Source of the DNA: Granulicella mallensis MP5ACTX8
GTDB taxonomy: Bacteria > Acidobacteriota > Terriglobia > Terriglobales > Acidobacteriaceae
Assembly (NCBI RefSeq): GCF_000178955.2
Contig: NC_016631.1
Location: 5,456,001-5,520,000, forward strand
Length of the DNA stretch: 64,000 nucleotides
Reading direction: 5' to 3'
Below the pieces are notes generated by a model. It saw only the letters and a list, made by a program, of their open reading frames with translations. It was not told the origin of the DNA and searched no databases. Position 1 is the stretch's first letter. The number at the start of each line of letters is the position of its first letter. A program made the position numbers and the translations under genes. Below, piece after piece: positions 27,132-35,915 of the stretch.

Positions 27132-27355
27132 GGTCTCCACCATCCAGGAACGAAGACACGTCCCAGACCAGCCCGCGCCATGCTTACAACCAGCACCAGC
27201 ACCGCCAGCCAGAGCAAGCCACGCACCAGGCTGCGATGCTCCAGTTGCTCACGCTCGCGGAAGTAGGCTTTACGCTCCTGCTCCGCACGATCCAGCGTGC
27301 GTGTAGACGCAGGAATGCGGGGAGGTTCAGCACGGTGTTCAGACTGCTGTGGCAT
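27128..27355 (-). CDS. Small single-pass membrane protein
   Basis: A 75-aa protein with a charged N-terminal half (RAEQERKAYFREREQLEHRS) and one transmembrane helix (about 45-62: LLWLAVLVLVVSMARAG). It starts 4 nt after the TonB-family stop and overlaps miaA by ATGA, so the three genes are probably translationally linked. Its role is unknown; position alone suggests a link to TonB function or to membrane anchoring. Confidence 0.6.
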   Translation of the reverse strand: MPQQSEHRAEPPRIPASTRTLDRAEQERKAYFREREQLEHRSLVRGLLWLAVLVLVVSMARAGLGRVFVPGWWRP

Positions 27356-27359
27356 CTGT

Positions 27360-28469
27360 TTAGCGAAGAGGCTCGTTGACCAGGTACAGGAACCTCAGCT
27401 CAAGGTTAGGCCCATGGAACTTCGAGGGCAACGGCGGAAACTGGCCTTCGCTGGTAATGGAACCCCACGCAGCCTTATTGATCGCATCGTCGTGCGTCGA
27501 GCCCTCAAGATGCATAGCGCCGATACGGCCATCGGGGAGAATCGTAAAGCGAATGTACGTCTCGCCCGCCTTCGACAAAGGCGGCTGAGTCTCCTCCGGC
27601 AACAGGGGAATCCAGTTGCGGTAGATATCGGCCTTGAGACGGCGCAGGTACTCGCTGAAGTCGACGCCCTGCGTATCGGAGAGGACCTCGACACCACCCA
27701 GGTTGTCGGCCTTGGACGGGCTGCGGGCAAAGCCTCCCCCACCGCCACCACTAGCCGCTGCACGTTCTGCGTTCCGAATGTTGTCGCCCGCTGTCCCGGA
27801 GTTCGTATTGAAGTCCGGCTTAGAGGAAGGCTGCGGAGTCGGAGCGTCGGCGAGCGCAGGAGCCGGAGTGCGCGGCTGTGGCTGCGGCGTTGCCGGGATC
27901 GGCGTTGTTGGAGGTGGATTGATCGGAGTAGGCGCGGTCGGCATGGGAGCCGGAGCAGGTGTCGGCGGCTTCGGCGGGGCCTCCCGTGCCATCGTACGCA
28001 GATGCTCCAGCGTACGGTTGTCCACAGACCGCGGCTTTGGCGCCGGCCTGGGCGAAGGCGCACGGGACGTCAGCACCGGCAAATTCAACTGCGTAAGTTC
28101 CCGATTCTTCAGGACATCCGTTGGGCTGACCAGGACCGGGGCATGCCACAGATAGCGCGGACCGTAGAAGAGAACCCAGGCCACCACCAGCCAGATAAAG
28201 ACCGAGATGTAGATCGATTCGCGAAACCGTCCCCGCGCGCGCTCATCCTCCATGGTGTCGAGCAGACGAACCAGCTCGTGCTCTTCGAGTTCGCCATAGC
28301 GGTTGGTGCGAATGCGGATTGGCTTTACCGGAACCTGACCGGTCGGATCGTGCGGCACAAAGGAGAGCGGCGCACTGGAATCGGGCGTGGGAACAGGGGT
28401 CTGAGACTCAGGCGAGTCCTGCTCCGGCGTCGGCTGTCCGGGTTCGATCGGGCTTTGGGTAGGAGGCAT
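27360..28469 (-). CDS. tonB: TonB-family energy transducer
   Basis: A TonB-like protein of 369 aa from the ATG at 28469; a GTG 12 codons upstream is an alternative, and neither has a good ribosome site. A cytoplasmic segment of about 80 residues precedes one transmembrane helix (about 85-108: ISVFIWLVVAWVLFYGP). A long Pro/Thr/Ala periplasmic spacer follows, then a TonB C-terminal domain (YLRRLKADIYRNWIPL to the end). It couples the proton gradient to outer-membrane receptors. The N-terminal cytoplasmic extension is longer than in E. coli TonB. No exbBD genes are adjacent. Confidence 0.82.
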   Translation of the reverse strand: MPPTQSPIEPGQPTPEQDSPESQTPVPTPDSSAPLSFVPHDPTGQVPVKPIRIRTNRYGELEEHELVRLLDTMEDERARGRFRESIYISVFIWLVVAWVLFYGPRYLWHAPVLVSPTDVLKNRELTQLNLPVLTSRAPSPRPAPKPRSVDNRTLEHLRTMAREAPPKPPTPAPAPMPTAPTPINPPPTTPIPATPQPQPRTPAPALADAPTPQPSSKPDFNTNSGTAGDNIRNAERAAASGGGGGGFARSPSKADNLGGVEVLSDTQGVDFSEYLRRLKADIYRNWIPLLPEETQPPLSKAGETYIRFTILPDGRIGAMHLEGSTHDDAINKAAWGSITSEGQFPPLPSKFHGPNLELRFLYLVNEPLR

Positions 28470-28650
28470 CAACTGTCTAGAAGTCTGTGACGGTTTCGCG
28501 AGCACAAAGTTTCGCCCACGTAACCGGCCGCCAGACCTGATTGGATGCTGGCTGATTTTATTTTCGCATCTTTCTCCCTAAGTGAGCATCGGGGAAAGAG
28601 TTCCCCTTCAAACTCTCTCCTTAACGCCACGCGTCGTCTATGCTGCCAAC

Positions 28651-29154
28651 ATGGCTCTCCCCGCTGACCTCACCGGACGTACCGCCGTCGTTCTTACCGC
28701 CAGTGACCGCTGCTTTGCCGGAACACAGACCGATCTCTCCGGGCCGGTGATCGCACAACTGCTGACAGAGGCTGGTGCCAAGGTACTGGCGATGCAGGTC
28801 GTCCCCGATGAGTTGTCAGATATCACCGCAGCCCTGCGCCAGGCAGCCGGACAGGCCGCTCTAATCGTCACCACTGGCGGAACGGGCCTCGCTGCCCGCG
28901 ATGTGACACCAGAGGCCACGCTGGCCGTCTGCGACCGCCTGGTCCCAGGTCTGGCGGAGCTGATCCGCCAGGATGGCGCCCGGCACACGCCGTTCGCGGC
29001 GCTGAGCCGCGGGGTCTGCGGCGTTGCGCGTAAAGCCTTGATTCTCAACCTGCCCGGAAGCCCTTCCGGGGCAGAGAGTTCGCTGCGCGCGGTGCTTCCG
29101 GTCTTGCCGCACGCCCTCGATCTATTGGCCGGAAACACGGCACATGAAGGCTGA
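28651..29154 (+). CDS. Molybdopterin-biosynthesis protein, MogA/MoaB family
   Basis: A 167-aa protein of the MoCF_biosynth fold that adenylylates molybdopterin or assists molybdenum insertion. The motifs TASDRCFAG and [17 protein letters not shown] are diagnostic. The ATG at 28651 places the first strand ([10 protein letters not shown]) at the usual distance from the N-terminus, so I prefer it over an upstream in-frame start at 28582. Distinguishing MogA from MoaB is not possible here. No other molybdenum-cofactor genes are nearby. It is divergent from tonB. Confidence 0.85.
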   Translation: MALPADLTGRTAVVLTASDRCFAGTQTDLSGPVIAQLLTEAGAKVLAMQVVPDELSDITAALRQAAGQAALIVTTGGTGLAARDVTPEATLAVCDRLVPGLAELIRQDGARHTPFAALSRGVCGVARKALILNLPGSPSGAESSLRAVLPVLPHALDLLAGNTAHEG

Positions 29155-29227
29155 AAACCGGCGCTACACGCCCGATTCAACTTCACCGTAACAGGAGATT
29201 TGTGCTCAGGCGGTAGAATAAAGGTTC

Positions 29228-29887
29228 GTGATCATTGGACCTCTTGCACTTCTGCACAAAGTCTCGACCACCTTGCTGGCCGTAATGAAACCCCTCGGCA
29301 TCTGGGGTGTCGGCGGGCTTGCGTTTATCGACTCCGCCCTGATTCCGATCCCGGTCTCGATGGACGGCGTGATCATCGGCTACGTCGCCACCAACCACAG
29401 CCTCTTCTTCGTCTACTGCCTGATTGCGGCAGTGGCTTCGGCGATCGGGTCGCTGGTTCCCTTCTACATCGGGCGCGCGGGCGGCGAGCTGGTATTGCTC
29501 AAGCGCATCAACCGCGAACGCTACGAGAAGATTCGCGACCGCTTCGAGCGCCAGGAGTTCTTCGCCATCATGATCCCGGCGATGCTCCCACCCCCGACCC
29601 CGCTGAAGCTGTTCGAGTTCGCCGCAGGCGTCTTCGAGATGAAGCCCATCACCTTCGTGCTGGCCATCTTCACCGGCAAGTTCGTGCAATTCCTCATCTG
29701 CTCTCTGCTGACAATCTGGTTCGGCCCCAAGCTGGTGCATACCATGCACGGTATGTTGCATCGCCATCTGAGCGTGATGATCGGCATAGCCATCGGCGCG
29801 CTGTTGATCCTGCTGTTCTACATCACCCGCAAGATCTTCGATCGTCGCAAGGGTGAGAATCTGCCGTCGGAAGACGCTGGCGAATAG
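29228..29887 (+). CDS. DedA/SNARE-associated (VTT-domain) membrane protein
   Basis: A 219-aa integral membrane protein of the DedA/YqaA type, with about four to five membrane segments. Signatures include FIDSALIPIPVSMDGVIIG, a re-entrant-loop motif, and MIPAMLPPPTPLKLFEFAAGVF. Family members act as flippases for undecaprenyl phosphate or phospholipids, so this one probably acts in the inner membrane. The start is GTG with AAGG close upstream; an ATG at 29285 would remove the first segment. It lies 73 bp after the mogA/moaB-like gene on the same strand. Confidence 0.8.
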   Translation: MIIGPLALLHKVSTTLLAVMKPLGIWGVGGLAFIDSALIPIPVSMDGVIIGYVATNHSLFFVYCLIAAVASAIGSLVPFYIGRAGGELVLLKRINRERYEKIRDRFERQEFFAIMIPAMLPPPTPLKLFEFAAGVFEMKPITFVLAIFTGKFVQFLICSLLTIWFGPKLVHTMHGMLHRHLSVMIGIAIGALLILLFYITRKIFDRRKGENLPSEDAGE

Positions 29888-29907
29888 ACAGTTCTTGTCT
29901 TAGCCCT

Positions 29908-29960
29908 TTGCTTTTCCAGTTGTCATTCCTCCCCTGAGCGAAGCCGAAGGGATGGAACCT
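29908..29960. repeat. Single arm of a dispersed intergenic repeat
   Basis: It carries CCAGTTGTCATTCC, CCCTGAGCGAAGCCGAAGGG and GGAACCTGCTT, the same order as at 26118-26165. It sits in the gap between the DedA-like and protease genes. Confidence 0.6.
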
Positions 29961-30077
29961 GCTTTCTGAAATGAATGGGCCTGAATTTTCACGCGCACTT
30001 GTAGACACGGCCCAGCCCTCGACGCTACCATGGCGAAGAAAAGGCGACAATCCAAAACAAATTTAAAGAGGCTAGGA

Positions 30078-31373
30078 ATGCAACTTTCACGCAGCATTTT
30101 GCCCGCTCTCGTTGTGTGCGGACTTCTCTCGTTAAGCCAGGCGGCTCATGCCGGCAATAAAAAAGTATTCGTTGACTCAACCCCTGAAGGCGCCCAGGTT
30201 GAATTGAATGGAAGCATTACCTGTACTACCCCCTGCACAATCAATTTCCCCAGCGCTTTCTTCGGGAAAAAGCATACAGCCTTTGGCAAGTATTTGGACG
30301 AGCCCGTCATCATACGACTGACTAAAGAAGGCTTCGTCCCGAAGGACGCACACCTGGTTACGGGCCCCCATCACTGGTCGAGTCTGAACGGCCAAAATCA
30401 CTTCAACTACTACTACTTCTCCGACGACCATTTCAATGTTTCGCTAACTCCTGTTCAAACGTTTGTAGAACAGGGAGCACCAGTCGCCGCCGCCGAAGAA
30501 CTGCCTATCGAACAGATCGTCTATGACTCGCTGCCGGCAATCGTGCAAATTCATGCCGGACAATTCAGTGGAAGCGGCTTCTTCATCACTTCCGCGGGGT
30601 TGGTAGCCACGAATGCACATGTTGTCGAAGGCCAACCGTCCGTAACGGTGATCACACCCGACGGGAAGCCCCTTTCGAGTAACAGCATCTATGTCGACCA
30701 TGACCGTGATTTAGCTTTAATCAAAGTGGACGCCCATGATGTTCCCTTCCTCGCTCTGTCCCCCGCGCTGCCCATGCAGGGAGCCGAGGTCATCGCCATA
30801 GGAACTCCGGGGATCAACGACGTAGCAGGAGTGGGTCTGCTGCCGAACTCCGTCAGCAAAGGAATTGTAAGCGGGATTCGAACCTTCTCCGAGGACACGA
30901 TCGCCAACGCTCCAGGCCGCGCCGGGACATGGATCCAGATGGATACGACGATCAACCACGGCAACTCCGGCGGCCCACTCATCAATCGAGCAGGCCTCGT
31001 AGTAGGCATCAACACTTTGGGCTTTGCGGGCACAGGCACACCGGGAATCAACTTCGCCCTCTCCGCGAAGGAGTTAGCGGGCATCGTTCATGAACGGCTG
31101 GGAATCACGCTCGGACCAAAGGCGGATTCCACCCGGCACTCCGATCAGGCGGCAACAGGAAAGATCTCCATCCTCTCCACACCGGACGGAGCCGATATCG
31201 AAATCGACGGCGTATTCCTAGGCAATACTCCTTCGGATCTATCGGTTGAAGCTGGGAAGAGAGTCATCAGGATTACCAAGAAGGGGTATCAACCGTACGA
31301 ACGCACCCTTCAAGTACAACCCAATGGTTCGCAGAGAATCTCGGCAGAGCTTGATCCGGTTACTACTCCATGA
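30078..31373 (+). CDS. Secreted trypsin-like protease flanked by PEGA domains
   Basis: A 431-aa secreted serine protease of the S1C/HtrA type. The ATG at 30078 is preceded by AAAGAGG at 6 nt and gives a clean signal peptide (1-26), so I prefer it over an ATG 16 codons upstream. An N-terminal PEGA-like domain (about 28-125: KVFVDSTPEGAQVELNG) precedes the protease (about 145-345), with H181 in TNAHVVEG, D211 in DLALIK and S297 in GNSGGPL. A C-terminal PEGA domain (about 362-428) ends the protein. PDZ domains are absent. PEGA domains may bind the envelope surface, leaving the protease anchored; this is inference. Confidence 0.88.
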   Translation: MQLSRSILPALVVCGLLSLSQAAHAGNKKVFVDSTPEGAQVELNGSITCTTPCTINFPSAFFGKKHTAFGKYLDEPVIIRLTKEGFVPKDAHLVTGPHHWSSLNGQNHFNYYYFSDDHFNVSLTPVQTFVEQGAPVAAAEELPIEQIVYDSLPAIVQIHAGQFSGSGFFITSAGLVATNAHVVEGQPSVTVITPDGKPLSSNSIYVDHDRDLALIKVDAHDVPFLALSPALPMQGAEVIAIGTPGINDVAGVGLLPNSVSKGIVSGIRTFSEDTIANAPGRAGTWIQMDTTINHGNSGGPLINRAGLVVGINTLGFAGTGTPGINFALSAKELAGIVHERLGITLGPKADSTRHSDQAATGKISILSTPDGADIEIDGVFLGNTPSDLSVEAGKRVIRITKKGYQPYERTLQVQPNGSQRISAELDPVTTP

Positions 31374-31392
31374 ATTTGTATAACTCACTTTA

Positions 31393-31430
31393 AATAAAAA
31401 GGCCGACGCCATAGCGTCGGCCTTTTTATT
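31393..31430. terminator. Bidirectional intrinsic terminator
   Basis: A perfect 17-bp stem (31393-31409 with 31414-31430) with loop CATA; the A-run and T-run ends serve both strands. It lies between the convergent protease and TonB-receptor genes. Confidence 0.92.
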
Positions 31431-31438
31431 GAATGCGG

Positions 31439-34400
31439 TTAGAAGTGGAACTTGCCTGAGAACTGAGCGACCCGGGCATCCGGCGATTCCGCTGCGATTC
31501 CCGATCCACCAAAGCGTGTGCTGGATATTTGTCCGAAGCCGGATCCTACCGTTGTATTTGGCGGACCGTACGTTGGAGTATTGAGCGCGTTGTACAAATC
31601 TGCGCGGAAGTCCAGTGAGGTTTGATGCCACAGCAGGAAGGTCTTGGAAAGAGACAGGTCGACGCGGTTGTAGCCCGGCCCATAAACAACCTGGCGCAGA
31701 GGCGGGCCATAGGCTGCGATTCCACCGTTGTCAGCAATCGATACCTGATTGGGACCGAGCGGAACTCCTGGCGCAGGAGGTGCAACAGCGACAGGCGGAT
31801 TGGTATAGGCACAAGGATTGAACCAGGTCTTCACCGTACGAGTCTTCGTAGCGCAGACTACGCTGGGATCAGGATTGGAGCCACCCGTCGCGAAAGGATC
31901 ACCGATCCTTACAGCGTCTGCGTTACCCACCCCGTTGGTAGGATTATTGCCTGCGGTCACCAGATTTGGCTGACCCGTCTCAACCCGGAAGAGGAGACTC
32001 AGATTGAAACCACCCACAAGCGCATCCAACACCCTCGACTGATTCAGGTATTTGCGCCCACTCCCAACAGGCAATTGATACTGCGTGTTCAGGACGAAGC
32101 GGTGACGAGTGTCTGTTGCGGTTGGGCCATAATCAAAGCCATAGCCCAACTGTCTCCAATTGCGATAATTCGAGCTGTTTGTTCCACCGAGTGGCTGGGT
32201 GGTGTCATCCAGGCTCTTTGACCAGGTGTAGTTGGCCATGAAATACAGACCGCCCTTGGAGCGATGCTCGCCGGTAACCTGAAGGCTGTTGAAGTTGGAG
32301 CTGCCTTCGTTGTCTTCCAATCCCCCTCCAGAGAATTGATTGAACGGCCGGGCATTCTGCACGGAAGCTCCGGGAGGAAGCAGATTAGGGATCTGATTGG
32401 CGCTAGGGTTCGAAGTGATGTGAACGCCCAAGGCTCCCACATAAGCAACAGTTACCGTTGAGTTGCCGGCAAGCTGCTGCTGCACCGCAAGATTGAATCC
32501 CTGAGTATAGGCAGTCTTCAACGTCTTGGGATACATATTGATGCCCGGAGTCGTTATGAAATTGGATAGCCCCGCCGACAGAGCTGCGCTGAATCCATTC
32601 TCAAGCGTGAGGCCATTCGTAGCACAGTTACCCGGCGTGCAGATACCACTGTTGAAGTTCGAGGTAAAAAGAAACGGAGCATTCAGCGCAAGATTCGGGC
32701 TGAAACCCACATTCTCAAAGCCGCCGAAGAAGATCCCGTACCCGCCACGAACCACCAGCTTGTCCGTTGCAGAGTAAGCAAAACCGATACGTGGCCCAAA
32801 ATTCGCTTTTTGTGCGTTCGTCAACGCAGGATTACTGTCGTAGACGACGGGCACATTGTTAGCTGCGAGTTCGTTGAGAAACGCCTGCGGCAAGGGGTAT
32901 TGCTTTGCCGCATTGGGAAGCAGATAGGTCGCAGTGTTGTTGGAGTAATCAATCAAGAAGTTAGCTTGACGGCCATCCAACTCTACAAAGGGCTGGAAGT
33001 AGTCATAGCGAACGCCCATGTTCAGGGTCAGGTTTGCGCTTACACGCCAGTCGTCCTGAAAATACGCACTGCGATACCAGCGTTGATCGTGTACCAACGA
33101 GAAGTTTGAAACCGAAGCCGTATCCATCTGGTCGAGCAGGAAGTCAGCCCCGCCAAAGCCGGAGTGGGCTTGATTGGCTTGATCTTCCGTGTATTTGCCG
33201 TCGAACTTGTAGTACCCACGTGCCTGCGGTATCTGCAGAGTCTGAATACGAATCCTCTGTAGATTGAATCCGACCTTCAGGCTGTGCTTGCCAATCGTCT
33301 TGGAGACGTTGTCCAGAAGTTGAGCCACGTTTTCGAATTCGTTGGTAGGAAGATACTGGGCTGAGCCGAAAGAGGTAGGATTCGGATTGGTGCTGGTTCC
33401 GAGGTTTTGACCACCGCCAAAATCGAAGAAGGGCAAACCGCCATTTCCTGCCTCGAAGGGAATACCCCCGAGCCCAAACTGGGGTGAAAGATCCGTATTC
33501 GAGTTTGGCTGTGCATACTGCGCGTTGATCCAGTTATAGCCAACACGAAACTCGTTGGCCAAAGTCGACGTGAAGAAGTGCGTCTCCGAGAGAGTGAACT
33601 GGCGTGCCTTGTCGGTGACGTTGCCACTCGTGCCGAAGCCTGAACCATCGAGTATGCCGAAGGGGCTTGGATAGGTTTGCTGTTCATTGACTACGCTGTA
33701 TTTAGTAAAGATCTGATCTTTCTGGCTTAGGTTCCAGTCCAGGCGTCCATCGTACTGGACGGTGTTGTCCTTCGCTCCGCCCAGAAACTGATAGTTGCTG
33801 TATGTCTGGCCGGGAGCACCAAAGTTCGGGGCGGGGAGAAGGTTGAAAAGTCCCTGCGCGACGGTGTCGATTTGGGCTGGGCAAATGACATTGATCTGAC
33901 CGTTGCACTGTAGCGGTACAGGGTGGGGATTGATGCTGCTGTCTGTACCCGCTGCGTAGAGGGTCTTCGGGCTGCCGCCTGTATCCGTAGCACTCAGCAG
34001 TTCGCTGAAGTCACCCGTTCTCATCTTGAGGGTGGGAACTGTATTGATGGAACTCTGACCGAAGATAACGCGATTCCCTTCCACATCGCCGAAGACAAAG
34101 AGTTTGTCCTTGAGGATCGGTCCGCCGATGGCTGCGCCAAACTGGTTCTGGCGATACTTCGGTTTGGTGGCTTCAAAATAGTCACGGGCATTAAGAATGT
34201 CGTTCCGCCAGTACTCCCACAGAGTGCCGTGAATCTGGTTGGACCCGGATTTCATACTCGCGATCACCACGGCACCGGCTGCCCGGCCAAGCTCCGCGTT
34301 GTAGCTGGACGTCTGAACTTTGAATTCAGCAAGCGATTCAGGAATCGGCTTGATGACGTACATGGCGCCGCTTGGTTCATCGACCAACATGGCATTGTTG

Positions 34401-35131
34401 TCGACGCCATCAAAGATGTAGTTATTTTGCCCGGTCCGTTGGCCGTTGGCTGAAAAATCACCACCGTTCGTGCCGCGGGTTCCTTGTGCGGCTGGAGCCA
34501 CTCCAGGAGTAAGTTGTGCGATGAAGATAGGATTGCGGTTCACCAAAGGCGTCTGGACGATTGCCGCCGCTGAGATAGTGGCTCCCGTGGAAGAGTTATC
34601 TGTCTGCAAGGCTGCAGGATCGGTGGTGACCTCAACGGTCTCGGTAACAGAACCGGCCGCAAGCGTTATCGGCACCTCAATACGTGCGGAAGCATTGACG
34701 ACAAGTCCCTTTTGTTCGGCCTTGGAGAAGCCCTGCGCGGAGACAGTGACCTTATAGCTGCCGATTTTGATCGGGGTAAAGGTAAAGATTCCCTCGTTAT
34801 CGGACTTGCGGACCAGGGAGAGCCCTGTCGCTTCATCGACCAGGGTGACAGTGGCGTTGGGGATGGAAGCGCCGGTGCTATCGTGCACCGTTCCAGCAAG
34901 CGTGCCCTGATCCAACTGGGCATAGGCTGCAGTTCCGCTCAGCAGGGCGGAGACGATCGCAAAGAGGAATATAAAAAGGCTCAACTTAAAAGAGCTTTTT
35001 TGAAGATGCTGAGTTGGATTGGAGAGAGATTGATTCCACAACTGACGAAACTGCAAGCTTGTTTTAGAGAGCGTGGTCGATCGCGTTGAGCAAGCGATAT
35101 AAGAAGTTTGCGCGGTCTTTAGATCCCTCAT
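31439..35131 (-). CDS. Oar-like TonB-dependent receptor 2
   Basis: About 1230 aa. A carboxypeptidase-regulatory-like domain (LDQGTLAGTVHDSTGASIPN onward) is followed by a plug and a long beta-barrel ending with the aromatic signal SGKFHF. The start is uncertain. The ATG at 35131 leaves about 45 residues before the hydrophobic signal segment (SLFIFLFAIVSALLSG), which is long. No closer ATG exists; TTG codons do. The open frame continues upstream to 35332 without coding character. The ligand is unknown, because no enzyme genes adjoin. It shares domain order with the receptor at 4932. Confidence 0.88.
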   Translation of the reverse strand: MRDLKTAQTSYIACSTRSTTLSKTSLQFRQLWNQSLSNPTQHLQKSSFKLSLFIFLFAIVSALLSGTAAYAQLDQGTLAGTVHDSTGASIPNATVTLVDEATGLSLVRKSDNEGIFTFTPIKIGSYKVTVSAQGFSKAEQKGLVVNASARIEVPITLAAGSVTETVEVTTDPAALQTDNSSTGATISAAAIVQTPLVNRNPIFIAQLTPGVAPAAQGTRGTNGGDFSANGQRTGQNNYIFDGVDNNAMLVDEPSGAMYVIKPIPESLAEFKVQTSSYNAELGRAAGAVVIASMKSGSNQIHGTLWEYWRNDILNARDYFEATKPKYRQNQFGAAIGGPILKDKLFVFGDVEGNRVIFGQSSINTVPTLKMRTGDFSELLSATDTGGSPKTLYAAGTDSSINPHPVPLQCNGQINVICPAQIDTVAQGLFNLLPAPNFGAPGQTYSNYQFLGGAKDNTVQYDGRLDWNLSQKDQIFTKYSVVNEQQTYPSPFGILDGSGFGTSGNVTDKARQFTLSETHFFTSTLANEFRVGYNWINAQYAQPNSNTDLSPQFGLGGIPFEAGNGGLPFFDFGGGQNLGTSTNPNPTSFGSAQYLPTNEFENVAQLLDNVSKTIGKHSLKVGFNLQRIRIQTLQIPQARGYYKFDGKYTEDQANQAHSGFGGADFLLDQMDTASVSNFSLVHDQRWYRSAYFQDDWRVSANLTLNMGVRYDYFQPFVELDGRQANFLIDYSNNTATYLLPNAAKQYPLPQAFLNELAANNVPVVYDSNPALTNAQKANFGPRIGFAYSATDKLVVRGGYGIFFGGFENVGFSPNLALNAPFLFTSNFNSGICTPGNCATNGLTLENGFSAALSAGLSNFITTPGINMYPKTLKTAYTQGFNLAVQQQLAGNSTVTVAYVGALGVHITSNPSANQIPNLLPPGASVQNARPFNQFSGGGLEDNEGSSNFNSLQVTGEHRSKGGLYFMANYTWSKSLDDTTQPLGGTNSSNYRNWRQLGYGFDYGPTATDTRHRFVLNTQYQLPVGSGRKYLNQSRVLDALVGGFNLSLLFRVETGQPNLVTAGNNPTNGVGNADAVRIGDPFATGGSNPDPSVVCATKTRTVKTWFNPCAYTNPPVAVAPPAPGVPLGPNQVSIADNGGIAAYGPPLRQVVYGPGYNRVDLSLSKTFLLWHQTSLDFRADLYNALNTPTYGPPNTTVGSGFGQISSTRFGGSGIAAESPDARVAQFSGKFHF

Positions 35132-35416
35132 CGATGTTGGGACTCCTGAAATTTTGAAGAAATCTATTGGCCGGGAGCTTATAGGCCCCGTCAAGTTCTT
35201 GTCAATTGCGTAACCGTTTACCCATGTGCAAAACCCCATATCGTAACCGCTTACGTGACCTCTCGGCATCCACCGAATACCCGCAATCGATGAGTCAGAA
35301 CTTCCGCCCTTAGATGTCATGGCGGCGTTCATGGCTGTCTAACGTTTTGCTAATTTTTAGGTGTCTTATAGGTCGATAACATGTCCGGCATAGCAGCGCA
35401 TTTCACGACGCATAGA

Positions 35417-35561
35417 GAGGCGCGAATCGGAAGAGCATGGTTCAGTCGGCCACGCTGTATCGTGAGGCACGGATTGGAAGGACATGTTCCCCTATCGCCA
35501 CAATGTATGGGGGAGCACGAACCGGAAAGGCACGGTTTCGACCGTGCCCTTCCGGTTCGTG
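35417..35561. repeat. Three diverged tandem copies of a 47-48-bp unit, last one folded into a hairpin
   Basis: Copies begin at 35417, 35464 and 35512, with related openings GCGCGAATCGGAAGAGC, GCACGGATTGGAAGGAC and GCACGAACCGGAAAGGC. The third copy continues into a 21-bp inverted repeat with one mismatch and a TTCG loop (35516-35536 with 35541-35561). The hairpin has no T-run, so it is unlikely to be an intrinsic terminator. Confidence 0.65.
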
Positions 35562-35673
35562 TTGGGCCTAGGGGATAAGCAGAAACAGTTGCACTTTACG
35601 CTAGGAGTAGCTCTTGGAAGCGAAGTGCGGGTACGGCGCACCAGACCTAGATTAGAGATACGGTTCTACATCT

Positions 35674-35713
35674 AAAGGGAAAATGGCTGTGAGCGCATTG
35701 AGCGTCACAGCCA
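35674..35713 (-). terminator. Intrinsic terminator of the dCTP-deaminase operon
   Basis: The stem TGGCTGTGA (35684-35692) pairs with TCACAGCCA (35705-35713). On the minus strand it is followed by TTTTCCCTTT. It lies 203 nt past the deaminase stop. Confidence 0.65.
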
Positions 35714-35915
35714 CTGTCAACTTGGTCCTATTTCGGGTCTGTACATATCTTCGACTCGTAATAAGAAGCTAAACTTCGAGTCTGAATTGTAATGTCTGCG
35801 CTTTCGCGCTTAGCTGGTGACCAGTTCTGTACGGTGGTAGCAGCCTCTTCCATGCTCTCTCGCAGAGCTTGGATACGGTCTACGACTGGCATCGCGACGC
35901 TCATATCATTCTCCC

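Larger units (their letters stand above)
35132..35915. other. 784-bp gap without a recognisable gene
   Basis: Between the receptor start and the dCTP-deaminase stop, this stretch holds tandem diverged repeats with a hairpin (35417-35561) and a terminator (35674-35713). The remainder has only short open frames without convincing ribosome sites. The receptor promoter presumably lies in 35132-35400, but I could not pick it with confidence. Confidence 0.6.

Noticed and set aside
35417-35561. CRISPR array
   Set aside because: Only three units, strongly diverged, with similarity extending through the would-be spacers and no cas genes.
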